DNA of 39,241 nt from DAOUJI01 sp034422875 (GCA_034422875.1 DAOUJI010000032.1:1-39241), one strand, 5' to 3'; shown: positions 1 to 8,976, counted from the first letter of the stretch. Made by a program: numbers and translations. Notes: generated from the sequence alone by a model not told the origin.

Positions 1-34
1 GGTGGTTACGGCAAAGCTTTTGGAGACGGTGGAC

Positions 35-70
35 ACCCTCACCCCGGCCCTCTCCCCCTGAGAGAGGGGG
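35..70. repeat. Palindromic intergenic repeat
   Basis: A C-rich stretch is followed by an inverted repeat, with arms CCCTCTC and GAGAGAGGG around a CCCCT centre. It lies just downstream of the DUF2851 gene, which is read on the minus strand, so it could act as a terminator hairpin. The sequence style also resembles dispersed CCCTCACCC...GAGGG repeats common in environmental genomes. No other clear copy is seen in this window. The first 35 bases hold nothing I can assign. Confidence 0.4.
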
Positions 71-114
71 TTACGAAAGAATGGAGGTATTTGCGATGTC
101 CCCAGACGCCTTCA

Positions 115-1443
115 CTACTTGGGGTTCGGGGAGGTGCCCAACTTTCTCAGGTGCAATAGACCTTGCTGCCTTCTCGCTCCGTTGACGATTTGGTTGCGGA
201 CATGGATGGCGGGTCCGTGAACACACCTCAACCGCTCAAATAAAGCCGCCCAAGCCTCCCTGGTCAGCTCGTTCTCCTGGAGCTTGGGACAAAGTCGGAA
301 TAGAGTGAGACTCCGCTGCTCCAAACTACGGTCGTCGTCGGACCGTCCCAGGGCGAACAGGCAGGGCAGGACTGCGTTGACCACCATGTCGCGTGCCCGT
401 CCCTTACCGATTGGCGGCGGTTCCTTGACGCCCGTCGACTCTTCTCCTCCGCCAACGCTCAGGCCCATAAGCGCCCTCTCCAAGGCCCGTATCGCCGTGG
501 CGGGGTGTTCATGGGCGTTGATCAGCCCGATGAAGGTCCGGGCCAGGCTGCGGCCATCGTATTCACCTGACGAGCCGTCCATGGACATCAGCCCGTCCAG
601 TACGCGGCTGAACCCGGCTATTCGCTTGGCCGGGTGGTTGGAAGGTCTGATGCCGGACAGTGTCCAGGAGTAACGTCGGCCCAAGTCGGTGGCCCTTCCA
701 TCGAACAGGCCCGCCTCCCGGAGCAGGACTTCTTTCAACCTGTCCCGTCTTTCCGAAAGCCCAGCCGCGCTGGCTACTCTCAACAAGTCCGCGTAGGTGA
801 CGCTGTACGCCAGTTCGAAAAAGGGATGCCGGTTGCGGGAATATCCCAACGCCTCCATCAGGGCTGAATAGACAACCTGGTCGGGAGAGTCGGACTCCAT
901 GAGGGAGCCGAAGAAGTCGCTTTTGTACAAGAACCTGGCATCCCCTGCTCGGTCCAGAGTCAGTCCTATCTGTACAAGGTTGGAGGGGCGGTTAAAGCCA
1001 TGCGACGTGAGAATGGGCCACAGGTCTCCGTGGGCGCTGGCCCCCTTCTTGCTGTGCTTCTTCCCCTGGCTGTCCAACAGGGGCGCTAACGACACCGCAG
1101 GCGCCGCCTGTCCGCTCCGCAGCATAGTGTGGGGTTCCAGCTCTTCCTCCGGCTCAGCCACCGCATGGAGGGCTACGCCGTTGTACCTCGGGTCGGCGCC
1201 GTGGCCGTGGGCGTCCCAGTCCTTCTGTCCGACGTGCAGCTCCACATCGCCCCGGATGATGCCCACGCCCTCTTCTTCCAGAACGGCGTCACGGAAGTCG
1301 GGGCCGGCTCCCCCGCCCTTCCTGCCGGGATATATGACGCGGAAACGTCGTCCGTCGGCGGACTTGAAGACGATGGACCGTGCCGCCCTCTCCGCCCACA
1401 GCTTGGCCAACAAGCTTTCAGGAATTTGCTTGAACTTGGACAC
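115..1443 (-). CDS. DUF2851 family protein
   Basis: A 442-residue protein of unknown function matching the DUF2851 family. The N-terminal region is the recognisable part: an LxxLW motif near residue 12, then GAGPDFRDAV around residues 46-55 and GDVELHVGQKDWDAHGH around 65-81. The family is often found in Bacteroidota and Chloroflexota and has no established role; the conserved acidic and His residues suggest a nuclease-like or metal-binding fold, but that is speculation. There is no signal peptide or membrane segment. The start codon is GTG. It is divergent from the DUF4349 gene across a 200-bp gap and has no operon partner in the window. The family call is firm; the function is unknown. Confidence 0.8.
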   Translation of the reverse strand: MSKFKQIPESLLAKLWAERAARSIVFKSADGRRFRVIYPGRKGGGAGPDFRDAVLEEEGVGIIRGDVELHVGQKDWDAHGHGADPRYNGVALHAVAEPEEELEPHTMLRSGQAAPAVSLAPLLDSQGKKHSKKGASAHGDLWPILTSHGFNRPSNLVQIGLTLDRAGDARFLYKSDFFGSLMESDSPDQVVYSALMEALGYSRNRHPFFELAYSVTYADLLRVASAAGLSERRDRLKEVLLREAGLFDGRATDLGRRYSWTLSGIRPSNHPAKRIAGFSRVLDGLMSMDGSSGEYDGRSLARTFIGLINAHEHPATAIRALERALMGLSVGGGEESTGVKEPPPIGKGRARDMVVNAVLPCLFALGRSDDDRSLEQRSLTLFRLCPKLQENELTREAWAALFERLRCVHGPAIHVRNQIVNGARRQQGLLHLRKLGTSPNPK

Positions 1444-1582
1444 CGCTCACCGAAACCCCGCCCAGTGCACTCGTCGGATACCGTTCCAGTGTGACACAAG
1501 GCCGGGTCTATCCGACAGGGCCGGATGTCGGGCCTTCTCCTCGCAAGTCGAAATAACAACCTGTTTGGACTGTCGGGAACTT

Positions 1583-1612
1583 TTGACCGTAGGAAACCGT
1601 CATTGCTATCAT
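1583..1612 (+). promoter_or_regulatory. Candidate sigma-70 promoter for the DUF4349 gene
   Basis: TTGACC at 1583-1588 and TATCAT at 1607-1612 are separated by 18 bases, close to the sigma-70 consensus. The predicted transcription start would lie about 25 bases before the ATG at 1644. A GGGGAGG ribosome-binding site sits between them. This is pattern matching only. Confidence 0.45.
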
Positions 1613-1643
1613 AGCCAGGCTTGTTGGGGAGGTTTCCCTCGAT

Positions 1644-3236
1644 ATGAGACCAATCTTGTGGGTTGTTTTGGTGTTCACGGCTCTGCTCGTGGGAGCGGCT
1701 GCGGCTTGCGGGGGAGCTGACGAGTCGCCGGGCGGGACGGGCGACGAGGCGCGCACAGTACGTATAACCGACTCCGAGTCTACCCCAGCGCCGCCTCCGA
1801 CCCCCGCCCCGGAGGCAGCGAGCGAACAAGACACATCGAGCGCCGACTCCGGTTCCGGTTCCAAGGTACAGGCCGCTCCTCTGCCCCAGAGCCGCATCAT
1901 CGTTCACACCGCCCAAGTATCGATGATAGTGGATGATGTAGCACAAACGGTGTCCGACATCGGGGAGGTGGCGGCCAACCTGGGAGGTTGGGTGGTCAGC
2001 TCTGATCGGACCTCCCGTCACAGCGGGAGCATCTCCATTCGTGTTCCGGCCCAGTCCCTTACCGTTGCTCTCGGCTTGCTTGAAGACTTGTCCATAGACG
2101 TGTTGTCCCAGGAACTGACCAGCCAGGACGTCACTGACGAGTACGTGGATAGCCAGTCGCGGTTGGCCAGCTTAAGAGTCACAGAAAAGCGCCTTCTGTC
2201 CTTCATGGAGCAGGCCATCACCGTGGAAGATGCCTTACTGCTTCAGCAAGAGGTTTCGAAGTTGCAGCTGAGCATCGAGGAATTGCAGGGGCGAATCAAC
2301 TACTTGCAGGAGACCTCCGCCTATTCCCTGATTGAGGCGAGCCTGCAAGTGTCGACAGTCCGGGTTGACGTGGATGCCGGGCCTGACATTTCCGTAAGGA
2401 TCGGGGAGCCGGTGCGGTTCCGGGCGTCGTTTGTACCTCCTCCTGGTGTCGAAGATTACTCATTCGTCTGGGACTTTGGCGATGGAAAGTCCACGGCGAG
2501 CGCCGGAAGCTCCCCAAGGCCGGGAGGAGAGCGGCTTACAGCCACTGTCACCCACGTCTACGACGATGACCGGGACTCCCCCTATATCGTTGCATTGGAC
2601 CTCACAGGGACGGGCAAGGAGGGGATCGCCGAGGGGTCGGACTCTCTGGAGGTTTCGGTGAGTCGGGTCCCCACCATTGAGGTGTTTGCCGGAGACGACC
2701 GCACCGTCGAGGAAGGTAAGGATGGTGAGTACAGTGCGTCGTTTACACGACACGAATCACTGTGGGACTTCCAGTACCGGTGGGACTTTGGAGACGGATC
2801 TCCTACCATAACCGGGTCACCGGAGGACGACGCCACACGGGTCGTAGCGACCCACAGCTTTGCTGACTACAGGCCCACGCCCTATTCGACGTCGGTGACC
2901 GTCAGCGCTATGAGCGAGGCGGGCAGAGTGTCCGGCGCTGCCTCCTTCAAGGTGAAGGTCACAGAAACGAAAGGTTTCACCGTAGGCGGTTGGGACTTGG
3001 GCGGCACAGCCAAAACAGCCATTCGGGCCTTGTCGGCAGTGGCCAGGGTCGCCTTGATAGCGCTAACTTGGCTGGCCATATTCAGCCCGGTGATAATCAT
3101 AGTGGCGGCGATAGCATACCTTGCCAATCGTTTCGGCAGCCGCATAACCACACGAACCCCGCGCAGGCGACCCAGATCTCCATTCCCCCCGCGAGAAGAG
3201 CCCGACCCACCACCTGAACCTGAGTTTAGGGAATAG
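1644..3236 (+). CDS. DUF4349 lipoprotein with two PKD domains and C-terminal membrane anchor
   Basis: A 530-residue envelope protein. A signal peptide with a lipobox-like GAAAAC ends at about Cys22, followed by an acidic Ser/Pro-rich linker. Residues about 80-235 match DUF4349: a beta-rich start (IIVHTAQVSMIVDD), then a coiled coil around SKLQLSIEELQGRINYLQ. Two PKD-like beta-sandwich modules follow, each with the WDFGDG signature, at about 275 and 380. A hydrophobic segment near residues 455-485 and a basic/proline tail end the protein. DUF4349 proteins usually go straight from the coiled coil to the membrane helix, so the PKD insertion is unusual. PKD modules commonly mediate extracellular protein or glycan contacts. 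It likely sits on the outer face of the membrane. No partner gene is evident. Confidence 0.8.
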   Translation: MRPILWVVLVFTALLVGAAAACGGADESPGGTGDEARTVRITDSESTPAPPPTPAPEAASEQDTSSADSGSGSKVQAAPLPQSRIIVHTAQVSMIVDDVAQTVSDIGEVAANLGGWVVSSDRTSRHSGSISIRVPAQSLTVALGLLEDLSIDVLSQELTSQDVTDEYVDSQSRLASLRVTEKRLLSFMEQAITVEDALLLQQEVSKLQLSIEELQGRINYLQETSAYSLIEASLQVSTVRVDVDAGPDISVRIGEPVRFRASFVPPPGVEDYSFVWDFGDGKSTASAGSSPRPGGERLTATVTHVYDDDRDSPYIVALDLTGTGKEGIAEGSDSLEVSVSRVPTIEVFAGDDRTVEEGKDGEYSASFTRHESLWDFQYRWDFGDGSPTITGSPEDDATRVVATHSFADYRPTPYSTSVTVSAMSEAGRVSGAASFKVKVTETKGFTVGGWDLGGTAKTAIRALSAVARVALIALTWLAIFSPVIIIVAAIAYLANRFGSRITTRTPRRRPRSPFPPREEPDPPPEPEFRE

Positions 3237-3279
3237 CCTGGATTCATCGCTCTTGGACATAGGCTGAGATGCAGCGCCT

Positions 3280-3343
3280 ACGCCTGCGTTCCTTGACAGC
3301 CTTTGGGGCGCCAAGTATGCTCCAAGGCAAACGCCGCAGGCGT
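3280..3343. repeat. Long imperfect hairpin between DUF4349 and AtuA-like genes
   Basis: ACGCCTGCG at 3280-3288 pairs with CGCAGGCGT at 3335-3343, and inner CCTTTGG/CCAAGG blocks can extend the stem. A second perfect palindrome, CCACAG-C-CTGTGG, follows at 3347-3359. It could terminate the DUF4349 transcript or form the leader or operator of the following cluster. There is no U-tract, so the terminator role is weak. Confidence 0.35.
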
Positions 3344-3392
3344 GGGCCACAGCCTGTGGGCGCCGCCAAAAAGCTGTTCAGGAGAACCCCTA

Positions 3393-4763
3393 ATGGATGA
3401 AATACGAGCTCTTTCCGCCACAGGAATGCTAGGGTCTGGTTACCTCGAGGAGTCGTTGAAGAGGGCTATGGAGTGGGAGCCTCACTTCATTGCCGCCGAC
3501 GCAGGCTCCACCGACGGGGGTCCGGACGCCCTGGCTACCGGCAAGTGCCACTTCTCCCGGCCCGCAGTAAAGCGGGACATCCGGCTGATGCTTCAGGCCG
3601 GGCGGAAAGCCGGAGTTCCCGTGATTATCGGTTCCGCAGGGTCGGCAGGCGGGGACCTGAACGTCCAGTGGACAGTGGACATCGTAAAAGAAATCGCCCG
3701 CGAAGAAGACCTTCACTTCAACATGGCGGTCATTCACTCGGAGCAGGACAGGGAGTACCTCAAGTCCAAGATGAAAGAGGGCAAAGTAACTCCCCTGAAC
3801 CCTGCTCCCCATCTGGACGAAGAGGTCATAAACAGAAGCATTCATATCGTGGGCATGATGGGCGCCGAACCCATCGCCAAGGCTCTGGACAACGGGGCCG
3901 ACGTGATAGTCGGAGGACGCGCCAGCGACACCACTCTTTTCGCCGCCATGCCTCTGGCTCGGGGATTCCCGGAAGGGCCGGTATGGCACGCGGCAAAGAT
4001 TCTGGAGTGCGGCGCCGCTTCCGTGGCTCTCAGGAAGTCGCCGGACTGCATGTTCGCCACCATACGGAAAGACCACTTCATCGTGGAGCCTCCCGCCGAC
4101 GAACTCTGGTGCACTCCCCAGAGCGTGGCATCCCATACTTTGTACGAAAACGCCGATCCGTACCACCTGTACGAGTCCTCGGGAATGCTGGACACCACCG
4201 ACGCCGTGTACGAGGCAGTCTCGGACCGGGCCGTCAAGGTCACCAACAGCCAGTGGGTCCCGGCGGAACGGTATACAGTGAAACTGGAAGGGGTTGAGTT
4301 GGCCGGATACCAGAGCATAGTCATAGGGGCCATCCGAGACCCCATCATCATCCGCCAGATTGACGACTGGCTGAGCCGCATGAAGGAGCGATTGGCCCTG
4401 CGCATCCGGGACGCGTTCGGCGGCCTGGAGATGGACAAGGACTATTCAGTCTTCTTCCGGGTCTACGGGCGGAACGGCGCCATGGGCTCCCTGGAGCCGG
4501 TGACCACTCCGGCCCACGAGATATGCCTCATCATCGAGGTCACTGCTCCCGACCAGGAGCTGGCTGGGCAGCTTGCCGACAGCGCTCATCACCTGGCCCT
4601 CCACTTCCCGGTGCCCGAGTGGCACGGGCTGATAAGCGCCCTCGCTTTCCCCTACAGCCCGTCGGTCCTGCATCGGGGCCCCACCCACAGGTTTAATTTG
4701 AACCACGTAGTCGAACCCGCCGACCCCTACGAGATGTTCCCCACTACGGTGTCGGCGGTATAG
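3393..4763 (+). CDS. AtuA-like (DUF1446) acyclic terpene utilisation family protein
   Basis: A 456-residue protein of the AtuA/DUF1446 family, named for a gene needed for acyclic terpene (citronellol/geraniol) degradation in Pseudomonas; the reaction it catalyses is not established. Family features visible are DAGSTDGGP near residue 33, PVIIGSAGSAGG near 80, and VIVGGRASDTTLFA around 170. The start is placed at ATG 3393 because AGGAGA stands 7 bases upstream; an earlier in-frame start at 3303 has no such site and lies in the intergenic hairpin. It is the first gene of a tight plus-strand cluster and is followed 9 bases later by the DUF4387 gene, a known companion of this family. Substrate is unknown; the lut genes downstream suggest carbon catabolism. 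Confidence 0.85.
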   Translation: MDEIRALSATGMLGSGYLEESLKRAMEWEPHFIAADAGSTDGGPDALATGKCHFSRPAVKRDIRLMLQAGRKAGVPVIIGSAGSAGGDLNVQWTVDIVKEIAREEDLHFNMAVIHSEQDREYLKSKMKEGKVTPLNPAPHLDEEVINRSIHIVGMMGAEPIAKALDNGADVIVGGRASDTTLFAAMPLARGFPEGPVWHAAKILECGAASVALRKSPDCMFATIRKDHFIVEPPADELWCTPQSVASHTLYENADPYHLYESSGMLDTTDAVYEAVSDRAVKVTNSQWVPAERYTVKLEGVELAGYQSIVIGAIRDPIIIRQIDDWLSRMKERLALRIRDAFGGLEMDKDYSVFFRVYGRNGAMGSLEPVTTPAHEICLIIEVTAPDQELAGQLADSAHHLALHFPVPEWHGLISALAFPYSPSVLHRGPTHRFNLNHVVEPADPYEMFPTTVSAV

Positions 4764-4772
4764 AGGCGAGTT

Positions 4773-5111
4773 ATGGCCAAGCTATGGGAAGTCACGAAAC
4801 TGGTGCGCAGCAAGAACGCCGGACCCTTTGTATTGACCTTTGACATCATGTTCGATGACCCGGACGTGTACGAGAAGGTGCGCGACTCCGGGGCGCTGAA
4901 CAAAAAGCTGGTGGCGGACATCTACAAGCAGAAGGAAGATGATGTGCTCTTCTTCAACTGCGATAACGCCCTGGCCATAAAGTTCTCCATCCCCAGGCCC
5001 ACATATTCCGGTGACCTGGAGGACGGGGACTGCTACGGCGGCCAGCAGTACGCTCCCTTGCTGGATATCGAAGTTCCCGTAGACTCGACGAAGCAGGCAG
5101 TCAATGGCTGA
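4773..5111 (+). CDS. DUF4387 family protein (AtuA partner)
   Basis: A 112-residue cytoplasmic protein matching DUF4387, a small family that usually stands beside or is fused to AtuA-like proteins. Motifs seen are the KLVRSKNAGPF start region, TFDIMFDD near residue 25 and the RPTYSGDLEDGDCYGGQQ block near 76-93. No catalytic residues are known, so it may be a subunit or a ferredoxin-fold partner of the AtuA-like protein. A GAGGCGAG ribosome-binding site precedes the ATG. The gene begins 9 bases after atuA-like and overlaps the SDR gene by 8 bases, which implies co-translation with both. Confidence 0.85.
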   Translation: MAKLWEVTKLVRSKNAGPFVLTFDIMFDDPDVYEKVRDSGALNKKLVADIYKQKEDDVLFFNCDNALAIKFSIPRPTYSGDLEDGDCYGGQQYAPLLDIEVPVDSTKQAVNG

Positions 5112-5919
5112 TCGTCCCGGCCGGCTGGAAGGCAAAGTTGCCATAGTCACCGGCGCCGGGTCCAGCGGGCCGGGAATCGGGAACGGAAAGGCCACGTCTG
5201 TCACGTTCGCCAGGGAGGGCGCCAAGGTCCTTCTGGTGGACTCCTACCCGGAGCGGGCTGAGGAAACCCTGTCGATGATTCGTGAGGAGGGCGGTGAGGC
5301 TGCGGTGTTCGCGGCCGACGTGACCAATGCCGACGACTGTCAGGCGCTCGTCAACAAAGCGGTCTCCCTGTACGGCAGGTTGGACATCCTGGACAACAAC
5401 GTAGGGATCTCCGTTCGCGCCAACGTTGTTGAGGCCACCGAGGAGCAGTGGCAGCGCATCATCGCTGTAAACGTCATGAGCATCGTGTTGTGCAGCAAAT
5501 TCGCCATCCCTGAGATGGTGAAGACAGGCGGCGGTTCAATCATCAACATATCCTCCATAGCAGGAGTCCGGGCCCACAGCAGCACCCCCTACACCACCAC
5601 CAAAGCCGCCGTCATCGGGCTCACCACGTCCATGGCCGCCGACCACGGCGCGGACAACGTACGGGTCAACTGCATCGCCCCGGGACTGGCCTACACTCCC
5701 ATGGCCGCCGGACGAATGAGCGACGAACTGCGTGCCCACCGGAAGAACTCCGCTCCTTTGGGAACGGAAGGGACAGCCTGGGACGTGGCCAACGCGGCCC
5801 TGTACCTGGCCAGCGACGAGTCCCGCTGGGTCACCGGAGTGGTCCTTCCTGTGGACGCCGGGCTGCTCACAGTCACCCCCGTTACCTACACCACCCTGGA
5901 ATCTCAATCCAGCTTCTAG
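5104..5919 (+). CDS. SDR-family NAD(P)-dependent oxidoreductase
   Basis: A 271-residue classical short-chain dehydrogenase. The nucleotide-binding turn appears as VTGAGSSGPGIGNG near residues 16-29, with a small insertion relative to TGxxxGxG. A DNNVG segment near residue 98 stands in for the usual NNAG. The catalytic Ser lies in INISS near 144, and the YxxxK pair is in PYTTTKAA near 160. An RVNCIAPG motif supports cofactor and subunit contacts. It presumably interconverts an alcohol and a ketone in the pathway served by the AtuA/DUF4387 pair, with which it overlaps; the substrate cannot be read from sequence. The C-terminus is slightly extended past the usual family end. Confidence 0.88.
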   Translation: MADRPGRLEGKVAIVTGAGSSGPGIGNGKATSVTFAREGAKVLLVDSYPERAEETLSMIREEGGEAAVFAADVTNADDCQALVNKAVSLYGRLDILDNNVGISVRANVVEATEEQWQRIIAVNVMSIVLCSKFAIPEMVKTGGGSIINISSIAGVRAHSSTPYTTTKAAVIGLTTSMAADHGADNVRVNCIAPGLAYTPMAAGRMSDELRAHRKNSAPLGTEGTAWDVANAALYLASDESRWVTGVVLPVDAGLLTVTPVTYTTLESQSSF

Positions 5920-5976
5920 GCCCGCCGTCGCTTGTTGTTAGCCGGGGCCGGGTCTGATACCCTGCTTCCTGAAGCT

Positions 5977-6750
5977 ATGGAGACCGCATCCGACTCTCCC
6001 AAGACCAAGGCATCTCTGTTTGTCACCTGCTTGATCGACCAGCTCTTCCCGGAGGTGGGCGTAAGCGTTGTCAACCTGCTTAGGCGCCTGGGTGTCGAGG
6101 TGGACTTTCCGGCCGACCAGACCTGCTGCGGACAGCCGTTGTTCAACGCCGGTTTCAAGTCGGATGCCAAAGAGCTAGCGGCCCGTACGCTGGGGATATT
6201 GGGCAAGCGGCTAGAGAGTGATGAACCGAGCTACGTCGTAGTCCCTTCCGGTTCCTGCGCATCTCTGGTCCGTGTCGTATACCCGGAGATGTTCGAGGAC
6301 GACCCAGAACTCCACGCCGCCTCGGTCGAGTTGGCTGGCAGGACCTATGAGCTTTCCGAGTTCATCGTAGAGGTCCTGGGAGTGACCGACGCGGGAGCCA
6401 AGGCGCCCGGAGCACGCATCGCATACCACCCTTCATGCCATTTGCTGAGAGAGCTTGGCGTGAGGGACGCTCCCAAGTCACTTATCAGCAATGTTGAAGG
6501 AGCCGATGAGTCTCCGCTCCAGCAACCCGAAACCTGCTGCGGCTTCGGAGGGACCTTTTCCATCAAGAACTCGGAAATCTCAACCGCCATGCTGAACGAC
6601 AAGCTGGACGACATCGCAGCATCCGGTGCGAATACGGTCACGGCCTGCGACATGAGCTGCCTGATGCACATCGGCGGCGGCTTGAGCCGCCGGGGAATGG
6701 ACGTTAAAGCGTTGCACATCGCCCAACTTCTGGACACCGGCGTTGACTGA
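5977..6750 (+). CDS. lutA: LutA-like (Fe-S)-binding protein, CCG domain
   Basis: A 257-residue protein with two cysteine-rich CCG domains, as in LutA/YkgE, a subunit of the LutABC L-lactate oxidation complex. The first domain shows CLIDQLFPEVG and TCCGQPLFNAG; the second shows HPSCHLLRELG and ETCCGFGGTF, followed by CDMSCLMHIGG. These cysteines bind the heterodisulfide-reductase-type Fe-S centre. The start at ATG 5977 is chosen because LutA proteins begin shortly before the first CCG; an in-frame TTG at 5932 would add 15 residues. It leads the lutA-lutB-lutC order. The physiological substrate could be lactate or another 2-hydroxy acid produced by the upstream genes. Confidence 0.88.
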   Translation: METASDSPKTKASLFVTCLIDQLFPEVGVSVVNLLRRLGVEVDFPADQTCCGQPLFNAGFKSDAKELAARTLGILGKRLESDEPSYVVVPSGSCASLVRVVYPEMFEDDPELHAASVELAGRTYELSEFIVEVLGVTDAGAKAPGARIAYHPSCHLLRELGVRDAPKSLISNVEGADESPLQQPETCCGFGGTFSIKNSEISTAMLNDKLDDIAASGANTVTACDMSCLMHIGGGLSRRGMDVKALHIAQLLDTGVD

Positions 6751-6815
6751 CATGGAGAAGTCTGGAGACCGCCAGCGTCTAGATTCAACTCCGTCACACC
6801 CAAGGAGTCGACGCC

Positions 6816-8285
6816 TTGGTTGAACTGAAAGCCCCACGCTTTCACGAAGCTTCGGTCCAGGCTTTGGAGGACTCCCAACTCCAGGAGTCCTTGCGCAGGA
6901 CTGGCGGAGGCTTTGACGCCGCCCGCCTTGAGGCCATCGACGAGTTGGGCACTGGCCTCTGGGAAGAACTCCGGCAGCGGGCGCGGGAAATCAAGCAGCA
7001 CGCCATAGAGAACCTGGACCATTGGCTGGAAATGGTCCATGACAGGGTGACGGCCAACGGGGGTCAGGTCCATTTCGCTGCGGACGGCGAAGAGGCCAAC
7101 GACATCGTGACCGGGCTGGCCCGTTCCAAGGGTGTCAAGCTGGCGACCAAAAGCAAGTCCATGGTTTCCGAGGAGACCGGCCTGAACGCCGCTCTGGAGC
7201 AGTCAGGTATAGAGGTCGTGGAGACCGACTTGGGGGAATACATCATTCAGCTTGCCGAAGAGACCCCCTTCCACATCATCGCCCCGGCCATGCACAAGAC
7301 CCGCGGACAGGTCAGCTCGTTGTTCGAACAAAACGGCGTGGCATCGGGACTTACGGACATAGGGGACATGGCCAAGGCCGCACGGGAAGCCCTGCGAGGC
7401 AAGCTGATCGACGCCGACATGGGAATCACCGGGGCCAACTTCGTCGTGGCGGAAACAGGGACCGTGGTTATAGTCACCAACGAGGGCAACGGCCGCTTCT
7501 GCACCTCGGCGCCCCGGATTCACGTAGCCCTGACAGGCATGGAAAAAGTGGTGCCGTCATTGGACGACCTGCCTGTGTTCCTAAGACTGCTGCCCAGAGC
7601 CGCCACGGGCCAGAGACTCACCAGCTACGTGAGCATGATTTCCGGCCCCCGCAGAAGCAGCGACGAGGACGGACCTGAGGAGTTCCATCTGGTCATCGTA
7701 GACAACGGGCGCTCCCGACTTCTGGCTGACCCAGACCTGAGGGAGTCTCTGTATTGCATACGCTGCGGAGCCTGCCTGAACGTCTGCCCTGTATACCGGA
7801 AAGTCGGCGGACACGCCTATGGGTGGGTGTACCCGGGCCCCATCGGTTCAGTGGTTTCGCCGGTCCTGACCGAGTCCAAGTCCGGCATGGACCTTCCCTT
7901 CGCATCCAGCCTGTGCGGAGCATGCAGGGAGGCCTGCCCTGTCAAAATCAACCTGCCCAGGATGCTCCTGCACCTCCGCGCCAAAGCGTCGACGCCGGGG
8001 CCTCAGCGTCGCGCATCTGTGTGGGAGCGCGTGACAGCCTCAGCGTTCACGCAAATGATGAAACGGCCACGGCTGTACTCACTGGCGGGCCCTTTGGCGC
8101 GACTGGCCCAGGCTCCCTTTTCCAGACATGGCAAGATAAGGAATGTCCCGCTGGCGCCTCTGTCCAAGTGGACCAAGTCCAGAGACCTGCCGTCGTTTAA
8201 GGCAAAGTCTTTCCGGGCTATATGGAAGCAGTCGCTCTCCACACCGAAGGCGGCGGGCGACGGCAAAGGAGGCTCTCCTGGATAA
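6816..8285 (+). CDS. lutB: LutB-like iron-sulfur protein with LUD domain
   Basis: A 489-residue LutB/YkgF-type protein. The LUD domain spans roughly residues 60-300, with TGANFVVAETGTVVIVTNEGN as a characteristic block. A dicluster ferredoxin region follows: CIRCGACLNVCP near residues 314-325, and a second CGACREACP near 366-374. The C-terminal region resembles the LutB/LldF extension. It passes electrons from the oxidised hydroxy acid to the membrane quinone pool or another acceptor. The start codon is TTG at 6816, supported by AAGGAG eight bases upstream. The gene ends inside the start region of lutC, a translational-coupling arrangement. Confidence 0.9.
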   Translation: MVELKAPRFHEASVQALEDSQLQESLRRTGGGFDAARLEAIDELGTGLWEELRQRAREIKQHAIENLDHWLEMVHDRVTANGGQVHFAADGEEANDIVTGLARSKGVKLATKSKSMVSEETGLNAALEQSGIEVVETDLGEYIIQLAEETPFHIIAPAMHKTRGQVSSLFEQNGVASGLTDIGDMAKAAREALRGKLIDADMGITGANFVVAETGTVVIVTNEGNGRFCTSAPRIHVALTGMEKVVPSLDDLPVFLRLLPRAATGQRLTSYVSMISGPRRSSDEDGPEEFHLVIVDNGRSRLLADPDLRESLYCIRCGACLNVCPVYRKVGGHAYGWVYPGPIGSVVSPVLTESKSGMDLPFASSLCGACREACPVKINLPRMLLHLRAKASTPGPQRRASVWERVTASAFTQMMKRPRLYSLAGPLARLAQAPFSRHGKIRNVPLAPLSKWTKSRDLPSFKAKSFRAIWKQSLSTPKAAGDGKGGSPG

Positions 8286-8976
8286 GGAGCGATTCCTGGG
8301 ACGAGTACGGGAGGCGTTGGGGCCGTCGAGAGACCGATCGGCGGCGCCCAGTCCTAGTGAGACGGCGCTCGACGACCGCATTGGGATGTCGCTGGCCGAA
8401 GCTGTTGACCTTCTGTCGTCTACGGCCGCCGCTCGCGGTTGGAACGTACACCGGAGCGCAGACCCTGATGACGCAACGTCTTATGTTACGCAACTGGCCC
8501 AGTCGATTGACGCCAGGCTTGTTCTCAGGTCCGATGAAGAAGTGTTCTCCAGCCTTGACCTGGACACGCAGCTTGGAGAAGCGGGCATTATAACCGGCGT
8601 TGCCGCCCGCCACGACGATTTGGACGAGCACGGGCTTAGAAGAGCGCTCTCACAAGCGGACATGTGCGTCACGGGCGCGGACTGGGCCATCGCCGAGACC
8701 GGCTCGGTGGCCGTGCAACCGAGAACAGGGCTTAGCAGGCTAGTGTCTTTGACGCCTCAGGTGCACGTGGCTATCGTCAAGCCGCAGGATGTCGTGCCTG
8801 ACCTGGAAAGCTTCTTCAAAATTCAAAAAAGACTCTATCAAGAAGGAAGCTGGCCACCTTACACTAACCTGATAACTGGGCCGAGCCGCACTGCTGACAT
8901 CGAGCAGACCATCGTCATAGGAGTGCATGGCCCAAGAGAGGTCCATATGGTTATACTGGAGTGGTTATGGCAGTAA
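8278..8976 (+). CDS. lutC: LutC-like LUD domain protein
   Basis: A 232-residue LutC/YkgG homologue, the third part of the lactate-utilisation module. The LUD domain covers most of the protein, with VTGADWAIAETGSVAV near residues 131-146 and a C-terminal LITGPSRTADIEQTIVIGVHGP block. The N-terminus DKERFLGRVREALG aligns with the usual start of LutC. No ATG, GTG or TTG lies at the right place; a CTG at 8278 has AAAGGAGG five bases upstream, so CTG is the likely start. The gene overlaps the lutB stop by 8 bases and the next gene by about 10. An in-frame ATG at 8143 exists but would overlap lutB by 140 bases with a non-homologous extension. Confidence 0.85.
   Translation: MDKERFLGRVREALGPSRDRSAAPSPSETALDDRIGMSLAEAVDLLSSTAAARGWNVHRSADPDDATSYVTQLAQSIDARLVLRSDEEVFSSLDLDTQLGEAGIITGVAARHDDLDEHGLRRALSQADMCVTGADWAIAETGSVAVQPRTGLSRLVSLTPQVHVAIVKPQDVVPDLESFFKIQKRLYQEGSWPPYTNLITGPSRTADIEQTIVIGVHGPREVHMVILEWLWQ

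Noticed and set aside
899..1720. A 273-codon plus-strand open frame
   Set aside because: It overlaps the DUF2851 gene in antisense and has no family features.
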